Assembly (NCBI GenBank): GCA_016716965.1
Contig: JADJUP010000013.1
Location: 26,796 to 90,795 of the forward strand
Source of the DNA: Sulfuritalea sp.
GTDB lineage: Bacteria; Pseudomonadota; Gammaproteobacteria; Burkholderiales; Rhodocyclaceae
Direction: 5' to 3'
Length of the DNA: 64,000 bases
The translations under genes and the position numbers were made by a program. This document shows, piece after piece, positions 1 through 9,880 of the stretch; positions within the stretch are counted from its first letter, which is position 1; the number at the start of each line of letters is the position of its first letter. Below the pieces are notes generated by a model. That model saw nothing but the letters and a program-made list of their open reading frames with translations, did not search any database and was not told the DNA's origin.

Positions 1-1218
1 CTGGTTTAACTCGTGCTGCCGCTTGACCAGCCACATCGTGCCGGCAACGAACAAGCCGAAGAGGACGATGATCCAGTAGATCGACAACTGCGCCTTGAGC
101 AGCAGCGAATACGTTGTCGTCATGATCAGGATCGAAAGGTTCTCGTTGAAATTCTGCACCGCGATGGAGTGACCGGCACCCATCAGGATGTGGCCGCGGT
201 GCTGCAGCAGCGCGTTCATCGGCACCACGAAGAACCCGGAGAAGACGCCGATAAGCACCAGCAGCGGTACCGCCAGCCACATGTCGCGCACGGCGATCAT
301 GACGATGACGCCGACCCCCATCGCCATGCCGAGCGGGATCACCCGCACCGACTTGCGCAGGGTGATCATGCGGGCCGCGAGGATGGCTCCGATGGCGACC
401 CCGACGGCGACCACGCCCTGCAGCATGCTGGCTTTCGACAGGTCCAGATTCAGTGCTGCCCGCGCCCATTCGAGGACGATGAACTGCAGGGTCGCGCCGG
501 CGCCCCAGAACAGCGTGGTAACGGCCAGCGATATCTGCCCCAGCTTGTCGCGCCACAGCAGCTTGAGGCAGTGGTTGAATTCATGGAAAAGATATACCGG
601 ATTTTTCTTCAGCGGCTTGTGGTCGACCCCGGTGTCGGGAACATAGAGGTTGAACAGCGCGGCAATCAGGTAGAGCGCGCCAATGATGAGCAGGGTCATT
701 TCGGCGACCGTATCGACGCCGGTATCGATCACCGGGAGGTCGAGCGAAAGCAGGCCATGGGCGATCTCGGGCCGGATCAGTGCGCCGCCAAGAACCACAC
801 CGAGGATGATGGCGCCGACCGTCAGGCCCTCGATCCAGCCATTGGCCACGACCAGCAGCCGGTGCGGCAGGTATTCGGTGAGGATGCCGTACTTGGCCGG
901 CGAGTAGGCGGCGGCGCCGAGCCCCACCACGGCATAGGCCATCAGCGGGTGAACATCGAAGAACATCAGGCTGCAGCCGAAGATTTTGATGCCGTTGCTG
1001 ATGAACATGACCCGCCATTTGGGCATCGAATCGGCAAAGGCGCCGACGAAGGCTGCCAGCGCGACATAGGATACGGTGAAGAAGGTCTTGAGCAGCGGTT
1101 CGTAGGACGCCGGAGCGTGCATGTCGCGCAGGATTGCGATGGCGGCGATCAGCAGTGCGTTGTCGGCCAGCGCGGAAAAAAACTGCGCGGCCATGATGAT
1201 GTAGAAACCAGTGCTCAT
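1..1218 (-). CDS. lplT: Lysophospholipid transporter LplT, 3' end beyond window
   Basis: This is a major-facilitator membrane protein, expected to flip lysophospholipids across the inner membrane for re-acylation. 406 codons are visible with no stop before the window edge, so the C-terminus is missing; E. coli LplT is about 400 residues. The N-terminus (MSTGFYIIMAAQFFSALADN) and the motif GAAAYSPAKYGIL near residue 105 match LplT closely, and the rest is a run of hydrophobic helices. The start is the ATG complementary to 1216-1218. It is divergent from the LysR gene across about 208 bases. The long open frames on the opposite strand here are rich in His, Gln and Arg and are shadows. Confidence 0.88.
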   Translation of the reverse strand, partial: MSTGFYIIMAAQFFSALADNALLIAAIAILRDMHAPASYEPLLKTFFTVSYVALAAFVGAFADSMPKWRVMFISNGIKIFGCSLMFFDVHPLMAYAVVGLGAAAYSPAKYGILTEYLPHRLLVVANGWIEGLTVGAIILGVVLGGALIRPEIAHGLLSLDLPVIDTGVDTVAEMTLLIIGALYLIAALFNLYVPDTGVDHKPLKKNPVYLFHEFNHCLKLLWRDKLGQISLAVTTLFWGAGATLQFIVLEWARAALNLDLSKASMLQGVVAVGVAIGAILAARMITLRKSVRVIPLGMAMGVGVIVMIAVRDMWLAVPLLVLIGVFSGFFVVPMNALLQHRGHILMGAGHSIAVQNFNENLSILIMTTTYSLLLKAQLSIYWIIVLFGLFVAGTMWLVKRQHELNQ

Positions 1219-1426
1219 TGATCGGGCCGGGGCGCGGCCTTGCTGAAGTGTGCCGGTTTATATCACGAAAGGATTGTGCAACATCGATGCTGCGCTGCCG
1301 CATCGGGCCAATAGCAGATGGATATTCGTGCCACGCCGGTTCCATGGCCATTAATTGCGCTCATGGGGGATGATTTGTGATTGAATACCACCCAGAGAAC
1401 AAATCTTCAATCCGGAGGTAGCAGGT

Positions 1427-2341
1427 ATGGCCGATCGCCGGCTTCAGGTGTTTCATGCGGTTGCCAAGCAATTGTCATTTACCAAGGCAGCCGAAGTGCT
1501 GTTCATGACGCAACCTGCAGTGACATTCCAGATCAAGCAGCTGGAGGAGCACTTCAACACGCGGCTGTTCGATCGCGGCCACGGTCGCATCGCGCTTACG
1601 CCGGCGGGCGAAGTGGTGCTTGGTTATGCTGAAAGAATTCTCGGGCTGTCCTCGGAAATGGACGTGCGCCTGTCCGAGTTGACCGGTGAAATCGGCGGGT
1701 CGCTGATGATCGGCGCTTCCACCACCATCGCCGAGTTCATGCTGCCCGGAATCCTCGGCGAGTTCAAATCGACCTATCCCAACGTGCGCTCGCGCCTCGT
1801 GGTAGGCAATTCGGAATCGATCGAGACCAGGGTCATGGAGCACACCATCGACATCGGATTCATCGAGTCGCTGTCGCACGAGCCTAACCTCGAATGCGAG
1901 GTCTGTTGCGACGACGAACTGGTGGTGATCTGCCATCCGCGCTTTCCGCTGGCGCGGCACAAGGAACTGACACCGCAGAAGCTGCTTGAACATCCCTTCG
2001 TCTCGCGTGAACCCGGTTCCGGCACCCGCGAGTTCACCGAGAGCTACCTGCGCAGCGCAGGTATCGCGATCGACCAGATGAACGTCGTGATGGAACTGGG
2101 CAGCCCGATTGCGCTCAATGGCGTAGTGCAGACCGGACTCGGTTTCGCCATCGCTTCGCGCGCGTCGGTGAGCAAAGAGCAGAGGCTGGGCGATATCGTT
2201 GCGATTCCGCTCAAGCCGCGCCTGATTCGAACGCTGTCGATGGTCTATCCGAAGGAAAAGTTCCGTTCGCGGCTGGTGGCCACCTTCGTCGAATTTGCTT
2301 CCACGCGGCTGCGCTCTCTGATTTCAAAGAAGCCGGGCTGA
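1427..2341 (+). CDS. LysR-family transcriptional regulator
   Basis: This 304-residue protein has the LysR layout: an N-terminal winged helix-turn-helix (residues about 5-63, with the typical SFTKAAEVLFMTQPAVTFQI segment) and a two-lobed periplasmic-binding-like effector domain from about residue 90. The start is supported by a strong ribosome binding site (GGAGGT, seven bases before ATG). The sequence resembles the CysL/CbbR branch, but neither ligand nor target can be read from it. It is divergent from lplT and 37 bases upstream of alr, so either neighbour could be a target. That is inference from position only. Confidence 0.88.
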   Translation: MADRRLQVFHAVAKQLSFTKAAEVLFMTQPAVTFQIKQLEEHFNTRLFDRGHGRIALTPAGEVVLGYAERILGLSSEMDVRLSELTGEIGGSLMIGASTTIAEFMLPGILGEFKSTYPNVRSRLVVGNSESIETRVMEHTIDIGFIESLSHEPNLECEVCCDDELVVICHPRFPLARHKELTPQKLLEHPFVSREPGSGTREFTESYLRSAGIAIDQMNVVMELGSPIALNGVVQTGLGFAIASRASVSKEQRLGDIVAIPLKPRLIRTLSMVYPKEKFRSRLVATFVEFASTRLRSLISKKPG

Positions 2342-2378
2342 CCCCCCGCGCCGGGAATCATGGGCGACGGAGCCTGAC

Positions 2379-3470
2379 ATGTCGCGTCCGATTCGCGCAC
2401 GACTGGATTGGTCGGCGCTGCGCCACAACCTCGGCATCGTGCGGCGGCAGGTGGGCGATGCCAGTATCTGGAGCGTGGTCAAGGCGGATGCCTACGGGCA
2501 TGGCCTGATGTCTGCCGCACGTGCCCTGGCCGAGGTTACGGACGGCTTCGCGCTGGTGGAAGTCGAGGGCGCCATGGCGCTGCGCGATGCCGGCTTCACC
2601 CAGCCCATCCTGATGCTGGAAGGTCCTTACCAGGGCGATGACGTCGCCTTGTTCGCCGAACTGGAACTGATACCGGTTCTGCATACCATGTGGCAGGTCG
2701 ACGCGCTGATAAATGCCTGCCTGCCGCGGCGCCAGCCGGTGTACCTCAAGCTGAACACCGGCATGAACCGCCTCGGTTTCAACGAGGGAGAGTTCGGCTC
2801 GGCCCTGGATCGGCTGGTGGCGGCCGATTGTCTGGAGTCGGTCACGCTGATGACCCATTTCGCCGATGCCGACGAGGAGCGAGGCATACAGGGGCAACTG
2901 GAGCGCTTCCGGGCCATGGCCGGGCGTCGCGCGCTCCCGGTGTCGATGGCAAATTCCGCGGCGCTGCTGCGTTTTCCGGAAGCCGTCGGCGACTGGGTTC
3001 GCCCCGGCATCATGCTCTACGGCTCTTCGCCGTTTCCAGCGATGAAAAGCGCGGTCGAGCTGGACCTGCGACCGGTGATGACGCTGGAGAGTGAGCTGAT
3101 CGCTGTGCGCGACCTGGTACCCGGGGACACCATTGGCTACGGCAGCAGCTTTGTCGTGGATGAACCGATGCGCGTCGGCATCGTCGCCTGCGGCTATGGC
3201 GACGGCTATCCGCGCCACGCGCCCACAGGCACGCCGGTGCAGGTCGCCGGGCAGCGCACCTGGACGCTCGGCCGTGTGTCGATGGACAAGATCTGCGTCG
3301 ACTTGAGTGCGCTGCCGCAGAAAGTCGGCGTTGGCGACACGGTGACCTTGTGGGGCGGAAGCGGCGCCATGTACCTGGCGGCGGACGAGGTGGCTGCGGC
3401 CGCCGGCACGGTGTCATACGAGATGTTCTGTGCCCTGGCGGCACGCGTGCCGCTGATCGAAACCAACTGA
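2379..3470 (+). CDS. alr: Alanine racemase
   Basis: The enzyme interconverts L- and D-alanine with pyridoxal phosphate, supplying D-alanine for peptidoglycan. At 363 residues it has the normal length. The PLP lysine lies in VVKADAYGHG (about residues 33-42), and the second catalytic base is the tyrosine in TIGYGSSF (about residue 253). The C-terminal beta domain carries RVSMDKICVDL and VGVGDTVTLWG. Its TGA overlaps the ATG of radA by one base, so the two genes are probably co-transcribed and translationally coupled. Confidence 0.96.
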   Translation: MSRPIRARLDWSALRHNLGIVRRQVGDASIWSVVKADAYGHGLMSAARALAEVTDGFALVEVEGAMALRDAGFTQPILMLEGPYQGDDVALFAELELIPVLHTMWQVDALINACLPRRQPVYLKLNTGMNRLGFNEGEFGSALDRLVAADCLESVTLMTHFADADEERGIQGQLERFRAMAGRRALPVSMANSAALLRFPEAVGDWVRPGIMLYGSSPFPAMKSAVELDLRPVMTLESELIAVRDLVPGDTIGYGSSFVVDEPMRVGIVACGYGDGYPRHAPTGTPVQVAGQRTWTLGRVSMDKICVDLSALPQKVGVGDTVTLWGGSGAMYLAADEVAAAAGTVSYEMFCALAARVPLIETN

Positions 3471-4838
3471 TGGCCAAGGCAAAAACGCAATATTCCTGTA
3501 CCGAGTGCGGTGCCAGTTCGCCCAAGTGGCAGGGCCAGTGCCCCGGCTGCGGGCAGTGGAACACCCTGGTCGAGGCGGTGGTCGAAACCGCCGCTCCGGC
3601 AGGGCGCGACTTCGCCGCGCTGGGCGGGGCCAGCGGCCTGCAGATGCTGGCCGAGATCCGGCCGCGCGAGGAACCGCGACAGGCCACCGGAGTCGAGGAA
3701 TTCGATCGCGTGCTGGGTGGCGGGCTGGTCGCCGGTGGTGTGGTGCTGATCGGCGGCGATCCGGGAATCGGCAAATCGACGCTGCTGCTGCAGTCGTTGG
3801 CGCGCCTGGCGCAAGCCGGTAAGAACGTGCTGTACGTCTCCGGCGAAGAATCCGGCGAGCAGGTCGCGTTGCGCGCGCGGCGCCTGCAGCTCGACGTCGG
3901 CGGCATGCAGTTGTTGGCCGAGATCAACCTGGAAAAGATACTCGCCACGCTGGTGAAGCTGCGCCCGGCGGTCGCGGTGATCGACTCGATCCAGACCGTC
4001 TGGTCGGACGCCCTCCAGTCCGCGCCCGGCTCGGTGGCGCAGGTGCGCGAATGTGCGGCCCAGCTGACGCGCTTCGCCAAGCAGTCCGGCACCTGCGTGA
4101 TCCTGGTCGGCCATGTCACCAAGGAAGGCAGCCTGGCAGGGCCCGCGCGTGCTGGAGCACATGGTCGATACCGTGCTGTATTTCGAGGGCGACACCCATT
4201 CCAGCTTCCGCTTGGTGCGCGCGGTGAAGAACCGCTTCGGCGCCGTGAACGAACTCGGCGTCTTCGCCATGACCGAGAAGGGCCTGCGCGGCGTCGCCAA
4301 TCCGTCGGCGCTGTTCCTCTCGCAGCATTCGCTCGACGTGGCCGGTTCCTGCGTGCTGTGCACCCAGGAGGGCACGCGGCCGCTGCTGGTCGAGATCCAG
4401 GCGCTGGTCGACGCCTCGCAGGCGCCGAGTCCGCGCCGGCTGGCGGTCGGCCTCGAACAGAACCGGCTGGCGATGCTGCTGGCGATATTGCACCGCCATG
4501 CCGGCATCGTCTGCGGCGACCAGGACGTATTCGTCAATGCCGTCGGCGGCGTCAAGATCGCCGAGCCGGCGGCCGACCTCGCGGTGTTGCTGGCCATCGT
4601 TTCCTCGCTGCGCAACAAGCCGCTGCGGGGCAAACTGGTGGTGTTCGGCGAAGTCGGCCTGGCCGGGGAGATTCGCCCGGCACCGCGCGGCCAGGAGCGC
4701 CTCAAGGAAGCAGCCAAGCTCGGATTCACCCATGCCATCGTGCCCAAGGCCAACGCGCCGCGCGCGGCGATCAAGGGCATCGAGGTCATCGCGCTGGATC
4801 GCGTAGAGCAGGCCATCGAGCAGATGCGGTCATGGTGA
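3470..4838 (+). pseudogene. radA: DNA repair protein RadA, apparent frameshift
   Basis: RadA is a RecA-like helicase that helps branch migration in recombination. The first part, read from ATG 3470, holds the four-cysteine zinc finger (CTECGASSPKWQGQCPGCG), the Walker A motif GGDPGIGKST and the core up to GHVTKEGSLAGP. At about 4135-4143 the reading must shift by one base to continue with RVLEHMVDTVLYFEGD, the KNRFG motif and the Lon-like C-terminal domain, ending at TGA 4836-4838. Both halves are well conserved. One extra base in the G/C-rich GGGCCCGCGCGTG explains the break. It could be a sequencing error or a very recent mutation. Unshifted, the first frame runs on into the downstream permease. 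Confidence 0.85.
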
Positions 4839-7345
4839 TGTTTCTATCGTCACTGCGTCTTGCCCTGCGCATGCTGGCCCGCGACTGGCGCGCCGGTGAA
4901 TTGACGGTGCTCGGGATCGCGCTGATGCTGGGCGTCGCCGCGCTGACCAGCGTCGGTTTCCTCACCGACCGGGTCGAGCAGGCATTGCGCCTGCAATCCC
5001 ATCAATTGCTCGGCGGCGACCTGCTGTTGACCGCCGACCATCCCTGGTCCGATCCGTTCCGCCGGGAGGCCGCGGCGCGCGGACTGCGCCTGGCCGAGAG
5101 CGCGACCTTCCCGAGCATGGTCAGCCTCGGCGATGCCTCCGTCCTGGCCGAGGTCAAGGCGGTATCGCCCGGCTATCCGCTGCGCGGGTCGCTGCGCACC
5201 GCTGCCGTGCTGAATGGCGCCGACGAACCGACCTCGCGCGTGCCGCAAGCCGGCGAAGCCTGGCCCGACGAACGCCTGGCAACCACGCTCGGGCTTGCCG
5301 CGGGCACCGCGCTGGCGGTGGGGCGGATCACCGTCCAAAGCGGCCCGGTCCTGACCATGGAACCGGATCGTGGCATGAACGTGTTCGCGCTCGCGCCACG
5401 GCTGATGATCAACCTCGGCGACCTGGCCGCCACCGGACTGATCCAGCCCGGCAGCCGCGCCTACTATCGGCTGCACCTGGCCGGCGACGCGGCGGTGGTC
5501 GCGGGCTACGAGGCATGGGCGAAGGATCGCCTTGGACGCGGCGAGAAGATCGAGAGCCTGGACAACGCCCGGCCGGAGATCCGCAACGTCACCGAACGGG
5601 CGCAGCGCTTCCTGCGCCTCGCGGCACTGCTGGCGGTGATCCTCGCCGCCGTCGCCGCCGCGCTGGCTGCCGAACGCTACATGCGGCGCCACCTCGACGG
5701 CTGCGCCGTGATGCGCTGCATGGGAGCCTCGGCGCGCCAACTGTTGCTGATCCATGGCGGCGAATTCCTTGCATTCGGCCTGGTCGCCACGCTGGCCGGG
5801 TGTTGCGTCGGCTATGCCGTGCAACTGGCATTGCAGCAGATGCTGGATGGCCTGCTGGCGACCACGCTGCCGGCGCCATCGCTGCTGCCCTGGCTGCATG
5901 GACTGCTTGTCGGGCTGACCCTGGTCGTCGGTTTTGCCCTGCCGCCACTGCTGCGTCTGCGGCGGGTGCCGACGCTGCGCGTGCTGCGCCGCGAATGGAG
6001 CGGATCCGAATCTTCCATGTTCTCGGCCTCGGTTGGCGCCTACCTGCTTGGTGGCCTGGTGCTGGCCGGGTTGATGCTGTGGATGGCGGGCGAGCCGCGC
6101 CTGGGCCTGATCGTGCTCGCCGGATTCCTCCTGGCGCTGGCCTTCTTCGCCCTGACCGCCCGCCTCTTGCTGGCTGCGCTCGGCCGCCTGCGCCCGGCCG
6201 GTCGCGGCTACGGCTGGCGTCACGGGCTGGCCAACCTGCGCCGGCGACTGGCGGCGACGCTGGTGCAGGCGGTGGCGCTGGCGCTGGGACTTACCGCCTT
6301 GCTGCTGCTCACCGTGGCGCGCGGCGACCTGCTCGACAGCTGGATCAAGCGCGTTCCGGCCGATGCGCCGAATCGCTTCGTGATCAACATCCAGCCCGAC
6401 CAGCGTGCCGCCATCGCCGACTTCTTCAAGGCGCGCGGCCTGCCGCCGCCGGAACTGGAGCCGATGGTGCGCGGCCGGCTGGTTCAGGTCAATGGCAAGC
6501 CGGTGGGGCCGGAAAGTTTTGCCGACGATCGTGCCCAGCGCCTGGTGGATCGGGAATTCAACCTTTCCTGGTCGGCGCAGCTGCCTGCCGGCAACACGGT
6601 CAGCGGCGGGCGCTGGCATGGCGCCACGACGGGTGCCGAATTCTCGGTGGAGCAGGGGCTGGCGGAGACCCTGAGCCTCAGGCTGGGCGATCGCCTCACC
6701 TATGAAATCGCCGGCAACCGGGTCGAGGCGATGATCACCAGCCTGCGCAAGCTCGACTGGGATTCGATGCGGGTCAATTTCTTCGTCATGTCGCCGCCGG
6801 CCGTGCTGGCCGACTATCCGGCCAGCTTCATTACCAGTTTTCACCTGCCGGCGGACAAGGCGGGCGCGATCCCGGAACTGGTGCGCCGCTTTCCCAACAT
6901 CACGGTGATAGACGTCGCCGCGCTGGTCAAGCAGTTGCACGCGACCATCGACCAGGTGGCGCGCGCGGTGCAACTCGTGTTCGGCTTCGCCGTGCTGGCT
7001 GGCCTCGCCGTGCTCTATGCGGCCTTGCAGGCCAGCGGCGACGAGCGCCGCCACGAACTCGCCGTGCTGCGCGCACTGGGCGCCCGCAGCCGGCAACTGT
7101 CCGGCGCGCTGGTGACGGAGTTCGCCGCGCTGGGCGCGCTGGCCGGATTGCTCGCGGGCATCGCGGCCAGCCTGATCGGCTGGGGCCTGGCGCGCTTCGC
7201 CTTCCGCCTCGACTACCTGCCGCAGATGGAACTGTGGCTGGTCGGCACACTGGCCGGCGTCGTGCTGGTCGTCATTGCCGGTTGGCTGGGCGCCTCGTCG
7301 ATGCTGCGCCAGTCGGCGCTGCCGGCCTTGCGCGCCGCGCAGTAA
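4838..7345 (+). CDS. FtsX-family ABC transporter permease (YbbP-like)
   Basis: This large inner-membrane protein of about 835 residues has the layout of the YbbP group: an N-terminal helix, an extracytoplasmic MacB-like domain, then FtsX permease modules in the middle (about residues 255-370) and at the C-terminus (about 710-830, including DERRHELAVLRALGARSRQL). Members normally work with a YbbA-type ATPase, possibly for lipoprotein or lipid export. No ATPase gene lies beside it here. Two starts are possible, ATG 4832 and ATG 4838; the second overlaps the radA stop (TGATG) and is preferred. Confidence 0.85.
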   Translation: MFLSSLRLALRMLARDWRAGELTVLGIALMLGVAALTSVGFLTDRVEQALRLQSHQLLGGDLLLTADHPWSDPFRREAAARGLRLAESATFPSMVSLGDASVLAEVKAVSPGYPLRGSLRTAAVLNGADEPTSRVPQAGEAWPDERLATTLGLAAGTALAVGRITVQSGPVLTMEPDRGMNVFALAPRLMINLGDLAATGLIQPGSRAYYRLHLAGDAAVVAGYEAWAKDRLGRGEKIESLDNARPEIRNVTERAQRFLRLAALLAVILAAVAAALAAERYMRRHLDGCAVMRCMGASARQLLLIHGGEFLAFGLVATLAGCCVGYAVQLALQQMLDGLLATTLPAPSLLPWLHGLLVGLTLVVGFALPPLLRLRRVPTLRVLRREWSGSESSMFSASVGAYLLGGLVLAGLMLWMAGEPRLGLIVLAGFLLALAFFALTARLLLAALGRLRPAGRGYGWRHGLANLRRRLAATLVQAVALALGLTALLLLTVARGDLLDSWIKRVPADAPNRFVINIQPDQRAAIADFFKARGLPPPELEPMVRGRLVQVNGKPVGPESFADDRAQRLVDREFNLSWSAQLPAGNTVSGGRWHGATTGAEFSVEQGLAETLSLRLGDRLTYEIAGNRVEAMITSLRKLDWDSMRVNFFVMSPPAVLADYPASFITSFHLPADKAGAIPELVRRFPNITVIDVAALVKQLHATIDQVARAVQLVFGFAVLAGLAVLYAALQASGDERRHELAVLRALGARSRQLSGALVTEFAALGALAGLLAGIAASLIGWGLARFAFRLDYLPQMELWLVGTLAGVVLVVIAGWLGASSMLRQSALPALRAAQ

Positions 7346-7355
7346 GGCGGCTGCG

Positions 7356-8275
<920 letters not shown>

Positions 8276-8279
<4 letters not shown>

Positions 8280-9880
8280 GAGTCGTCCTTCCCTGTATTT
8301 GACGGACCGAGATGCAGGCTGGCGCGCACCGCGGCGGAAACGTCCGCGCCGGAAACCGTCGCCTCCTGGTTCGCCGCGTTGCGCAGTGCGCCGGGGAAAT
8401 ACAACGCCGTCAGCCGGTGCGAATGGATCGGCGAGTCGACGTTGGCACCGCCGAAGCGGCGCCAGTCGCGCACCGGATAAATGGTGTCGGCGATCTCCAG
8501 CAGGCCGACGGTTTCGCGATCGGCGATCAGCACGCCCTGCACGCGCAGGCCCAGCTCGCGCTTGACGGCGGCCAGCCGTGCGGCGAGTTGCGGCGTCGCG
8601 CCGAATTCGCCGTCGGTGGCGATCAGCAGGTCGGCCAGGCGCCAGCGCTGTTCTTCCATGCTGGCGATCACCTTTTCCAGCGGGCCGCAGATGTCGGTAC
8701 CGCCGCGAAAGGCCTGGCCGAGAAAATGCGTGGCACGTTCGATGCCGCCGCGATCCACCGAAAGTTCCATTTCCAGCAACTCCTCCGGGCCGCCGAAGGC
8801 GAACAGCAGGCAGGGCCTTCGCTGGGCGTGGGCGCAGCGCATGGCCTCCAGCACCACGGCCTTGGCCACCGCCTCTGCGCCGCCCTGCATCGAGCCCGAG
8901 GTGTCGACGCAGACCAGGATCGGACCGAGTTCGGGCCGCTTGCCGGGCTGCGGCCCCGGGCGCGGTTGCATGACCGGTGCCTGGTGCAGGCGAGTCTCGC
9001 TCATGCGGTCGTCATCCTCGTAGCACAGCAGCGTGCGCTCGGCGCGCCGCGCGTGCCAGACCAGGCGCAGCCGCGGGTGGCCGAGCAGCATGGCTTCGGC
9101 CGGCAGCATGCGCGCGATGCGGTCCGAGCGGTGGATGCCATGTGTTTCTCCGGGCATGTCCGGCACGCGCACCGTGCGCGTCTCGAGGCGCGTGGCAACG
9201 GCTTGCTCCAGATGCTCGATCAGGGTCTGGCTGGTTTCATCATCGATCTCCGACTGGCGCGAGCGGCCGAGTTCGCGGATGATCTTCGTGAGTTCCGGCA
9301 GGCCCGCGAGCAGGCGGCGGATGCGCAGCACTTCCTTCCATCCGGAAGACTGCAGCAGGCCGCGCAACTGGTCCCAGCGGCTGTGCTCGCAGTCGTCGGG
9401 CACCATGCCGAAGACCTCCACCAGTTCGTCGATCTCGCCGCAGTGCTGGCGCCAGTCGTCGCTGAAGGCCTTGATCGCCATTTCCAGCGCGCGCGCCTCG
9501 CCGGCGCCGCGGTCGCGGTAGTCGACGATGAAATCGAGGTGGAAAAGCACGCTCATCAGCACCGTATCGGTCAGTTCCTGCTTGCCGGCGCAGTAGCGGG
9601 GCAGGTCGAGCGCGGCGATGGCGGCGGCCAGCGCGGCGGCGACCGGCGGTGGCGGCCAGGACCAGGATTCGGCTGCCGGGCCGGTTCCTGAAATGAGTTC
9701 GTCGCGCAAGGCAGCCAGCGCGTCGAGGCGCGGTTCCAGGCTGCCCTGCGAATTTGTCATGCCGCCGAGCCAGAGCGAGCGTGCCAGGGCATCGAGCACG
9801 GCCAGGCGACGTTCGCCGGAGTCGAACAGCAGCGGAGGTGGCCGCTTGTCCGCTGGCGCCACCTGACCGGCAATGCTCAT
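8276..9880 (-). CDS. ViaA-like VWA-domain protein
   Basis: This 534-residue protein has a C-terminal von Willebrand A domain with a full metal-ion adhesion site: DTSGSMQGG (DxSxS), the threonine in FRGGTDICGPL, and the aspartate in LLIATDGEFG. The N-terminal part is helical and charged. The architecture and the partner gene match ViaA, which acts with the RavA ATPase. The start ATG overlaps the stop of the ATPase gene (ATGA). The open frame extends further upstream, but that extension is a shadow of the ATPase gene. Its stop overlaps the GTG start of the DUF364 gene. In E. coli, RavA-ViaA is linked to Fe-S enzymes and aminoglycoside sensitivity; the role here is inferred. Confidence 0.83.

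Noticed and set aside
13..1221. A 402-codon plus-strand open frame rich in His, Gln, Asp and Arg
   Set aside because: It lies antisense to lplT, which matches the family along its whole visible length. Long antisense frames are common in GC-rich DNA.
3321..3343. A possible tenth dispersed repeat copy in alr
   Set aside because: The similarity falls in the VGVGDTVTLWG motif, which is conserved in alanine racemases and needs no insertion to explain it.
3350..7345. A RadA-permease fusion protein
   Set aside because: It exists only if the one-base shift in radA is ignored. The residues after the shift are not RadA-like, while the other frame restores RadA exactly.
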